Assembly (NCBI RefSeq): GCF_902806685.2
Contig: NC_048563.1
Location: forward strand, 5,632,423 to 5,696,422
Direction of reading: 5' to 3'
DNA: 64,000 nucleotides
Source: Maniola hyperantus
Taxonomy: Eukaryota > Arthropoda > Insecta > Lepidoptera > Nymphalidae
Every line of letters starts with the position of its first letter. Position 1 is the stretch's first letter. This document shows, piece by piece, positions 55,622-64,000 of this stretch. The notes beneath the pieces are model-generated. The model saw only the letters and a program-made list of their open reading frames with translations, did no database searches and had not been told where the DNA came from. The position numbers were made by a program, and so were the translations under genes.

Positions 55622-58600
55622 ATGGAGCCAGGCTGGGTTGTGCTGGCTACCGCCCTGGTGGCGGTCTTCGCGCAAAATAATAGAAGTAAGTCATCATCAT
55701 CACCAACCGATAGACGTCCACTGCTGGACATAGGTCTCTTGTAGGGACTTCCACACGCCACGGTCTTGCGCCGCCGCCATCCAGCGGCTCCTGCAGACTC
55801 GTCTGATGTCGTCCGTCCACCTAGTGGGGGGTTTTCCAACGCTGCGTCTTCCGGTGCGAGGTCGCCATTCCAGCACCTTGTAAGACAGATAGACAGAAAT
55901 AAGTACCTTCAAAAATAGTCATCATGATAAACCCATCGCCGACTGATGCGACGTGATTGAAGGACAAACCAACAAACAAACACACTTTCGCATTTATAAT
56001 GTGGTTAGTGATTGTTATTTTCTGTGTTTTTATATTTAAGTCAACAACATAGGCAACAAAGTTTATGTTTTACAAATCGAGTTCTGCCGTCGCCATCTTG
56101 TGCGAATATAAAAGGAAATGGCCGGCGGAAGTGGAAATGAACGGCAAGACGTCGCTTCCGGCAATCAGTTGGCGGGAAACGCGTGATTTGGGAGATCGAA
56201 TCTTATCTATTGTTTTACACTCCATTAATCTATACTAATATTATAAATGCAAAAGTGTGTCTTTCTGTCTGTCTGCTAGCTTTTCACGATCCATCCGTTC
56301 AACCGATTTTGATGAAATTTTGTACAGAGATAGCTTGCACCCCGAAGAAACACATAGGCTACTTTTTATCCTGGAAAATCAAAGAGTTCGCACGGGATTT
56401 TTAAAAACCTAATTTCACACGTACGAAGTCAAGGGCATCAGCTAGTATAATATAAAAGGAAAAGGTGACTGACTGACTGACTGATCTATCTACGCACAAC
56501 TCAAACTACTGGACGGATCGTGCTGAAATTTGGCATGCAGGCTATTATGACGCAGGCATCCGCTAAGAAAGAATTTTTGAAAACTCAACCCCTAAGGGGG
56601 TGAAAAAGGCGAAAAACAAATAAATTCCATGCGGACAAAGTCATGGGCTTCAGCTAGTAGACTATAAATATCACGAAATCGTGAAAGTTTTTCACCAATC
56701 TATTGTCGGGGCGTCTCCATTCACTTGAATGCATTCGCGTCGGATCTCAGTTCTTTACCAACTTCTCATAATAAATCCCATTCAGATCTTGACACCTATT
56801 CTATATTATTATGAATGATTATAGAATTCCTCCATTAAATGAATATTGGATAAATCGAATGATGTATTTTTTTCAAAATATCGGGGAAATTACGGACTTT
56901 TGTACAAACTTATTTATTTTAACTCCCTTAAATGTAGAATTTTTAAAATCCTGAAACACGTATTTCTTCATTTGTGACCGAAAACCCAAATACCAATTTT
57001 CATAGAAAGCTTTTATCTTAAAAAATTACGGACGTTCATCTCCTATAAAAACTCTTTCTTTATAGTACCTAAGCGCTTACGACTAACAAAATTTCAAGTT
57101 TCTAACTCCAGCTTTTTTAGGTTTTTTATGCCTTTCAATACAAACTTATCAAGTAGGTAGGCATTATTTGTGACTGATCAGTCGGCCAGGAAAAGTTATT
57201 ACTTTTTATATATTAGTTATCTAGGTATACCTAGACATATATAAAAGGAAAAGCTGGCTGACTGACTGATCTATCAACGCAAAGCTCAAACTACTGGACG
57301 GATCGGACTCATGCAGATCAATATTGGTATATTGTACGTTTCTTGAGAGAGAAAATCGCCGATAGTTTTCTCGCCGGCCGTCGGACCCAGTCGGACCACT
57401 GCCTTACGCTCGTAATTTTTGTCTGTCTGTACCTACATCTAATTCTAATAAACATTAGAACAAAGTAAGCAATAGACAAACTTGGTACCGGAAGTAGTAG
57501 ATTTACCGCCAAAACGGAACACGCGGTCGTTAACCAACTTCCGCCATTATATAGCTTTTAAACATGGCGCCTTAATTGGGTTTTAGTTTAGTTTATAGTT
57601 TTTGATTTGTGCTATAAGCTATTATTTTATGTTATGGACTGAAGTCCAGGACAACATGACAGTCTGTTCCGGCGCTTCTTTTGCTTGTTCTCAGGTGGAA
57701 TAACCAGCTCTTAGCTTGAAGTTGTAATGTGTGGCACAATTGTATAAATAAACGTCTTTTCTTTCTTTCAATATCTAAATATATAAAAGGAAAAGGTGAC
57801 TGACTGACTAATCTATAAACGCACAGCTCAAACAACTGGACGGATCGGGCTGAAATTCGGCATGCAGATAGCTATTATGACGTAGGCATCTACTATGAAA
57901 GGATTTTTGAAAATTAAACCCCTAAGGGGGTGGAATAGGGGTTTGAAATTTGTGTAGTCCACGCGGACGAAGTCGCAAGCATAAGCTATAGTTAGGGAAT
58001 AATTTGCTTTAACAGCTTCGATAGTTCTAATAAGTTTTAAGAGATAATGTGAAATAGTGATAATTTCACACTATAATATTATAAAGGCGAAAGTTTGTGT
58101 GTATGTGTGTGTGTATGTTTGTTACTCTGTCACGCAAAAACTATTGGACGACTTTGGCTCAAATTTGGCGTGCAGATAACTATTATGACGTAGGCATCCG
58201 CTAAGAAAGGATTTTTGAAAATTCAACCCCTAAGGGGGTGGAATAGGGGTTTGAAATTTGTGTAGTCCACGCGGACGAAGTGGCGAGCATAACCTAGTGG
58301 TTAATAAAGGGAATGAAACAATTAGTGAAACACAAAGCAATTGGATATTTTGCGATTCAATCACAACCAATATGCTAAACATTAGCTTTAATTAAACCAC
58401 ATCGAAATAGAATTAGAAACAGAAAGATTATTCTATTCAATAAACTGTAAGTGTATCTGTCCATCTGTCTGTTACCTTTTCACGGCCCATCCGCTTAACC
58501 AATTTTGAGATACAGTGGGACAAGGCTCTCTTGGCACTTGAATGACACTGACAGGGGGGCGCTGTTGGAGAACAAAGGCTTAGAATATTCAAACAAGAAC

Positions 58601-60743
58601 AAAGGGGACACTTGACGGCAACGTTAGTTCCGATTTTCGCCACGCGCCAAGATAGCCTTGTCGCACTCGGCCCTAACCTCAGCTCGCCGGAATGATACGG
58701 ACTGATTAAAAAAGCCAGTGGCCCTACCGCGGTTGTTTGACAGCTACAATGTCACGATCGCAATCATCTCTGATTGGTTAATGCTCGCTCACTATTGGCC
58801 ACAATGCATTGTTGCAACAAGAATCGCACAAATTCAGCCAATCAGAACAATTGAGATTGTAATAATGATTGATGCAGGTTTTAGACAATAGCCCTGCTGA
58901 CTAAAGTACTGTGTAACCGCGTGTGAGATAGCGATAGCACGAAATAACGATAATAACACGACAATTACCATTGTTTAGTAGTCAATATTTGTATAAACCG
59001 CTCGACAATATTTGTATTAAACGTTTTTTATGTGAAAACAAGTAAATAACTAATGAGTAATACAATGACGCCATGAATTCTCAATGTTTGTTTTGCAACT
59101 AAAGTAATATTCCTTGAAAAAAATCGGTTACACGATTAGGGACAAAAAATAGGTAAGCTGCGTCTCTGTTTATCACATTAGTAACTTTATCTGTGCTCTC
59201 TTTTTAGTGTGAATGAGAAAGCAAACGTTCCTTAATCTAGATTTTTTTACTCCATCTACGTTATCTACAGTTTATAAAAACTTTTTTTTCAGATGACGGC
59301 CCTAGATTCCTGTCGCGGGGTCACTCCTTCAGGACAGTGGTTGGGGACACGTTGCTGTTGCCATGCCAAGTACAGAATTTAGGTAAGATCGACTAGAAGG
59401 TGCCTATTCACTCTTCTTTTGAATGTCTGTCTGTCTGGTGGGAGGCTTCGGCCGTGGCTAGTTACCACCCTACAGGCAAAGCCGTGCCGCCAAGCGATTT
59501 TGCGTCCCGGTACGATGCCGTGTAGAAACCAAAGGGGGATGGTTGTATACACGTTACTTAGCGGAAGTCCACGATTTAGGTACAATGAACCTAAAGCTTT
59601 TTTTTTATTTATTCAGATACAAGTTAGCCCTTGACTGCAATCTCACCTGGTGGTAAGTGATGATGCAGTCTAAGATGATAGCGGGCTAACCTGGAAGGGG
59701 TATGGCAGTTTTTATTAAACCCATACCCCTTTGGTTTCTACACGGCATCGTACCGGAACGCTAAATCGCTTGGCGGCACGGCTTTGCCGGTAGGGTGGTA
59801 ACTAGCCACGGCCGAAGCCTCCCACCAGACCAGACCAGAAATTTAGAAATTATAAAATTCCAAACCCCTGCCAGGAATCGAACCCGGGACCTCCCACTAT
59901 TAAGACCACAGCGCTCACCACTGCGCCAGGGAGGTCGTCAAAAGCCTAAAGCTTAATTTGCTATAATCCGCAGAAACAGGTCGAATATGTATGATGCAAC
60001 ATGCAGCATGCGAAATGCACCGTCCGCCCTCCCACTGCTAACCATGCAGGAAAAAGCAGCCACCAGGCAAGCAATACGCACCAACACCACGAAGCATCAC
60101 ACAAATCCCAAAACACACTCGACGCACGTTTCGCCCACGATGTTTTCCTTCACCGTTAAAGCGAATGTTATTTAATTTCTTAAAACGCACATAACTCCGA
60201 AAAGTTAGAGGTGCGTGCCCGGGATCGAACCCCCGACCTAGGACTAGAAGGCGGACGTCCTAACCACTAGGCTATCACAGCAGTGGTAAAATAGGAGTTT
60301 GAAATATGTATATAATATGTATTTGTAAATATGTATACGCGAACGAAGTTGCGGGAATAAGCTAGTCTAAATATATAAAAGGAAAAGGTGACCGACTGAA
60401 TGACTGACTGACTGATTTATCAACGCACAGCTTTTACGCGAAATTTGGCATGCATATAGCTATTATGACGTAAGCATCCGCTAAGATTTTTTTTTTGAAA
60501 ATTCAACCCCTAAGGGGGTGAAATAGGGGTTTGAAATGTGTGTAGTCCACGCGGACGAAGTCGCGGAAACAATGCTAGGCTAGCTGCTATATAAAATTAA
60601 AATGACCTCCCCCAGGGTCTCTGGTGCTGCTGTGGAGGCGAGGACCAGCGGTGCTGACGGCGGCCAGCCTGATGGTGACGAGGGACGAGCGGTTCCGCCT
60701 GGTGGATGGGTACAACCTGCAGATCACGGACGTTGGACCACAG
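55622..60743 (+). CDS. Gene E: immunoglobulin-superfamily cell-surface protein (lachesin/klingon-like), 5' part
   Basis: Three coding exons are visible: 55622-55685, 59293-59382 and 60616-60743. Junction phases are 1, 1 and 0, with GTAAGT, GTAAGA and GTAAAT donors. Exon 1 encodes the signal peptide MEPGWVVLATALVAVFA followed by QNNR. Exon 2 encodes DGPRFLSRGHSF, then a typical Ig B-strand GDTLLLPC with the first conserved Cys. Exon 3 supplies the Ig core Trp (VLLWRRG), a VTRDERFRL strand and GYNLQITDVGPQ, which normally precedes DAGDYVC. The second Ig Cys is therefore in an exon beyond 60743, and I find no such exon before 64000. The pattern resembles insect lachesin/klingon-type neuronal adhesion proteins, but assignment to one member is uncertain. 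The exons are markedly more GC-rich than their surroundings. A non-coding 5' exon must lie upstream, because 55583 begins after a good acceptor. Confidence 0.8.
55688..55882 (-). pseudogene. RTE-like LINE C-terminal fragment in gene E intron 1
   Basis: The minus strand gives VLEWRPRTGRRSVGKPPTRW, DIRRVC and ETYVQQWTSIGW, followed by (GAT)n, abutting the exon 1 donor. Confidence 0.7.
56223..56657 (+). mobile_element. Tandem H-D and H-A Helitron-like elements
   Basis: 56223-56445 (H-D, ends catcagCTAG) is followed directly by H-A 56446-56657 (ends cttcagCTAG). Gene E intron 1. Confidence 0.65.
56658..57229. other. AT-rich intronic stretch of gene E
   Basis: No coding frame or clear repeat recognised. 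Confidence 0.3.
57628..57772 (+). mobile_element. U fragment: retroelement 3' end with (TTTC)n tail
   Basis: ggaataaccagctcttag ... aaataaacgtcttttctttc. Same 3' end at 61990-62400 and reversed at 19668-19722. Confidence 0.55.
57774..58297 (+). mobile_element. Two H-A Helitron-like elements in gene E intron 1
   Basis: 57774-57989 ends in decayed gctata. About 58070-58297 is a (GT)n-bearing variant ending aacCTAG. Confidence 0.65.
58514..58666. mobile_element. MITE M5, uninterrupted copy
   Basis: AGTGGGACAAGGCT ... AGCCTTGTCGCACT, 153 bp. Contains ACAAAGGGGACA once, at 58599-58610. Confidence 0.7.
58667..59290. other. Intronic stretch before gene E exon 2
   Basis: No gene or recognised repeat; ends in the polypyrimidine tract cttttttttcag. 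Confidence 0.4.
59436..59940. mobile_element. SINE S2 copies in gene E intron 2
   Basis: 59436-59550 (+) is a middle fragment. 59592-59940 (-) is a full copy from attcagatacaagttagccc to the tRNA-like head gcgccagggaggtc. Confidence 0.7.
60128..60281 (-). mobile_element. SINE S1 head half
   Basis: gatgttttccttcaccgtta ... ccactaggctatcacagc, reverse orientation. Confidence 0.7.
60285..60578 (+). mobile_element. H-A 3' scrap followed by H-A copy
   Basis: 60285-60365 ends gggaataagCTAG. 60366-60578 begins TCTAAATATATAAAAGG and ends aatgCTAG, about 40 nt before gene E exon 3. Confidence 0.65.
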
Positions 60744-61385
60744 GTAAATTGTTGTGTTGTCATTTTTTGGGTTCCGTATCTCCGGAAAAGGGAACCCTTA
60801 TAGGATTACTTCGTTGTCTGTACCTATATATCTGTCTGTCTGTCGTGTCTGTAAATTCAGGGGAATTCTTCAGGGGAATCAAAACTCATAGGGTTTTGAT
60901 TCCCTGTTTGCATCCCCAGGGATTGATATAGAATGTTGTCCCGGAAAATCAAAGAGTTCCCACGGATCAAATCACGGACGTCAGCTAGTACCTAGTTACA
61001 GTTCATATTCATTGCAAGAATTGTACCGATATAATAACGAAGGTCGAAGGTACTTTAACAAAACCTTTTATAACCTACAAAATATAATGCCCTCTCCTTG
61101 AAAGGTTCAAAGAAAAACTTCCCATTCAAAAATTTTCATTAAAAAAAGCAAATTCCGTATTCTCCATAGACAATAAAACGCCACAGAGCTGACTTTCATT
61201 ATTCGTGCAAGTTTCCCGCCAAATCCTCCGATCCTATTAGGCGATATGATTTTTAATTTCGGCTTTGGATTCTCGTGGTTTTCGTTTAAATGAAAACCGA
61301 TATATTTTAATGAGCTTCTTATAAGTTTGGTGAAAGCTGAAAGTGAAAAATGGCGGCATGTTTAAATATCTTAGGTCATTCACAC

Positions 61386-61665
61386 TCACTTAGGTAAAGT
61401 GAGTCTCATTTCGGCTTTGTAGAGCGTTGTCTCTGTCACTCATACCTATATGACGTTTTGTCGGTCTCAACGACAGAGACAGTGCTCTACAAGCCCGTCA
61501 TCTCCTTCTAAAGGTCGATGTACAATATTTTCAGCCGCGTACTATACGCACAGCTCAAACTACTGGACGGATCGGACTGAAATCCGGCATGCAGATAGCT
61601 ATTATGACGTAGGCATCCGCTAAGAAAGGATTTTTGAAAATTCAACTACTAAGGGGTGAACCCAT
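61386..61665. mobile_element. MITE M1 fused to an H-A fragment
   Basis: 61386-61545 keeps the M1 interior and right arm. 61548-61665 (+) is a middle piece of H-A. Confidence 0.55.
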
Positions 61666-61989
61666 TGTACGCACTTAATTATTTTGTAACTTCGTAGGCT
61701 GTATCGCAGTCATCATAATATTTTAGTGCACAATCATCTTTTTGCGAGGTTGTTTATCATGTCGGCCATTTTGCTTTGCGAGCTCCTCGGCTGTTACGAG
61801 TGCAGGGTAACGGCCTGTAACGAATGGCGTGACATTTTGCCGCGTTTTTAGGGTTCCGTATCCAAATGCTGAAAATCAGCGCTGTGTTCTTGTGCAACAA
61901 GGCATACAGCATAATGCTGAGCTGGGACCCTTTTTCGGGTGCCACAGATGACAGTTTTTTTGAATTTTTGGAGCGCGTTGGGCTTATGC

Positions 61990-62400
61990 TCAGGTCAGGT
62001 GGAAGAAGCGCCGGAATAACCAGCTCTTAGTTATTACTAGCGACCCGCCCCGGCTTCGCATGGGTGCAATGTAGATACTAATGTGGTGTTATTGAGGGGT
62101 CATTGCCTTGGAAACTCTCAAATGAGAGGATTTTTTTCCGACATAAATTCACATTATTTCAATTTCTCTAGGGATCTCTAATTTTTTGAGAATTAAACTA
62201 TAGCTATAAACCTTCCTCTTGAATTACTCTATATATTGGTGAAAACCGCATTAAAATCCGTTACATAGTTCAAAAGATCTACGCGTTCATACATACATAC
62301 AGACGCGGGAAGCGACTTTATTTTATATACTATCTAGAGATAAGATGTGATGTGTGGCACAGTTTGCTAAATAAGCGTCTTTTCTTTCTTTTCTTCTTTC
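61990..62400. mobile_element. U fragment interrupted by a reversed H-B
   Basis: U left part to 62036, H-B (-) 62037-62340 (CTAGcgacccgccccggctt ... tctagaga), U right part from 62341 (gtgtggcacagtttgctaaa) to (TTTC)n. Confidence 0.65.
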
Positions 62401-62466
62401 AAATGGTAAAAACGGACAACCTTCCTGGCGCAGTGGTAAGCGCTGTGGTCTTATTGGTAGTAAAAG

Positions 62467-62627
62467 TCTCGCAAATTGCTAAAGAGCGTGGCTGCCATTT
62501 TAGTGAAGTCAGCACTAGACTGAAGTTTCGAGCTGATGGTATATTTTTATTTCGGCGGACGTCAAAATGACGTAATTTCGATGTTAATGAGACATGCTTC
62601 CAGCGCAATAGCAATTTGCGGGACTCA
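62467..62627. mobile_element. MITE M3, CRE pair eroded
   Basis: gtctcgcaaattgctaaag ... gcaatttgcgggactcat; one CRE mutated (ggacgtcaaaatgacgtaat). Confidence 0.65.
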
Positions 62628-63240
62628 TAACGAATGGCGTCAGATTTTGCCGCGTTTTTGGGAAACGTGACGCGAGATTGCCCGGTTTAAGAGATTAGAT
62701 CTTTATACGTGAAGTACATACATAAAATAACACACATTACATTTTTTTAATTATTCCTCTTTCCATAAAACTTTTAGATACGTTTTAAAATGTAGTAAAA
62801 GGGTACCAGACTTTAAGTGCGGAAACCAGCCCAGAGTGAAGAAGGGTACCAGACGTGAGTTTAAAGTCAGGCAGAAAGGCAGGGCATTATATAAGCTATT
62901 TTTGGATTAGTTATTTAAATGTCCTCTCTTGTTAAACTTGCGCGCAGATAATGATCACACTCGTAGAGGCTTACCGATAGGTTTACTCCTTATACTAACC
63001 TAACTACAACATTAACGTGATCAGGGCACAAAATTACTATTACAACCAATCAATCAAAATGGCGACCTAAACACAAAAGCATTTAGTAGTCTGTTGAGTC
63101 TGCGTCTGAAACGAGACTAGCTTTAAAACCATCAACCACCCGTATTTATACAATCGACTCAAGATGGTTGCCTCAGAATAGATCACACGGCTTCCATTTC
63201 AAAAGGCGCCAAATATAAATGCGATAACATTAGTTAGTGT
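62628..63240. other. Stretch without recognised gene
   Basis: No coding frame; the next gene E exon is not found here. Confidence 0.35.
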
Positions 63241-63400
63241 AAGTCGCGCAAATTGCTCATGCGCGTGGCCGCCATTTTAGTGACGTCAACACTAGACTGA
63301 AGTTTCGAGCTGATGGTATATTTTATTTCGGTTGACGTCAAAATGACGTCATTTCGATGTTGATAAGACATGGTTCCAGCGCAATAGCAATTTGCGGGAC
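63241..63400. mobile_element. MITE M3 with intact CRE pair
   Basis: taagtcgcgcaaattgctc ... gcaatttgcgggacatata, with TGACGTCAaaaTGACGTCA inside. Confidence 0.7.
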
Positions 63401-63408
63401 ATATACTG

Positions 63409-63871
63409 TCCCAACTCTTCAAACCTGATGATGCAGGGTTACAGTACAACTCTCATAATCTATAGCAATTCAGGGATTGCGGATGATGCAATATTATTTT
63501 AGGTACCAAGCATAGCCTACATCATTGAACTTCGGATCCCAACTCTTCAATCCTGACGCTGCAAGGTATCGAACTCCTAAGCCTTGGGGATTCGTGAATT
63601 CCTGATGATGAATTGATATTTAAGGTATGAAGCAACGGCTTCATGATTACACTCTAATTCCAAACTCCTCAAACCTGATGATGCAGGATACAGCACTCCT
63701 AAACCACAGCGATTGAGGAACTGCGGATGGTGCAATATTATTTTAGGTACCAAGCATAGACTACATCATTGAACTTCGGATCCCAACTCCTCAATCCTGA
63801 CGCTGCAAGGTACTGAACGCCTAAGCCTTAAGGATTCCGGAATTTCTGATGGTGAATTGATATTATAGGAC
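63409..63871 (+). repeat. Two-level tandem repeat, about 246-bp period made of about 123-bp half units
   Basis: Half units start at 63409, 63537, 63658 and 63781, each with (c/a)aactc(t/c)tcaa(a/t)cctga(t/c)g. Alternate half units are most alike (atattattttaggtaccaag in the 1st and 3rd). Confidence 0.8.
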
Positions 63872-63872
63872 A

Positions 63873-64000
63873 CTAGCTTATGCTCGCTACTTCGTTCGCG
63901 TGGACTACACAAATTTCAAACCCTTATTTTACCCCCTTAGGGGTTGAATTTTCAAAAATCCTTTCTTAGCGGATGCCTACGTCATAATAGCTATCTGCAT
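63873..64000 (-). mobile_element. Helitron-like element H-A running off the window
   Basis: Reverse orientation: CTAGcttatgctcgctactt, hairpin, core ggatgcctacgtcataatag; 5' end outside. Confidence 0.7.

Overview
The window is eukaryotic, AT-rich and crowded with transposons. Lepidoptera (a moth or butterfly) is the likely source. The evidence is repeat families I recognise from lepidopteran genomes: tRNA-derived SINEs with ATG/GAT tails, short Helitron-like elements carrying (GACT)n and ending in CTAG, and elements that begin AGGGTTCCGTAC and end in GCACTTGGCCGGTTTT. The species cannot be named. Genes are split, with GT-AG introns; no rRNA, functional tRNA, CRISPR array or bacterial feature was seen.

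Left third (1-25 kb): a cluster of four genes for small secreted Pro-rich (mostly Pro/Cys-rich) proteins. Their order is A (+, 938-2764, 5' end missing), B (-, 9842-4670), C (-, 19387-16410) and D (+, 20665-25074). In B, C and D the first coding exon is only 28-31 nt. It stops inside the signal peptide at a phase-1 donor, and the next exon completes the signal peptide. The first exon of A found here begins in the same way. B (267 aa) and C (266 aa) are clear paralogues. Both have a signal peptide, then a Cys-Pro block, a 15-residue proline repeat (8 units in B, 7 in C) and a tail starting FQ. In B the introns fall exactly between repeat units; in C the repeat block lies in one exon. B and C have near-identical core promoters: TATA, a TCAGT initiator 30-31 nt downstream, and a 12-13 nt leader. 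C and D are head to head. The function is unknown; a structural extracellular protein (eggshell, silk, cuticle or similar) is an inference from composition.

Middle (25-55 kb): no convincing complete gene. It is a graveyard of LINE fragments, SINEs, Helitron-like elements, MITEs and GGTTCCGTA elements. One short exon at 42459-42535 looks like the start of a THAP zinc finger. An AT-rich, mostly unique block lies at 37.9-38.9 kb.

Right part (55-64 kb): three GC-rich exons of an immunoglobulin-superfamily cell-surface protein (+, 55622-60743) encode the signal peptide and the first two thirds of the first Ig domain. The gene continues beyond the window. The right edge holds a two-unit satellite-like repeat cut by a Helitron-like element.

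Several insertions can be reconstructed by comparing copies within the window. A LINE sits in a MITE with a 12-bp target duplication, a Helitron pair sits in a LINE at a perfect empty site, and an RTE fragment with an 11-bp duplication was later invaded by a fold-back element.
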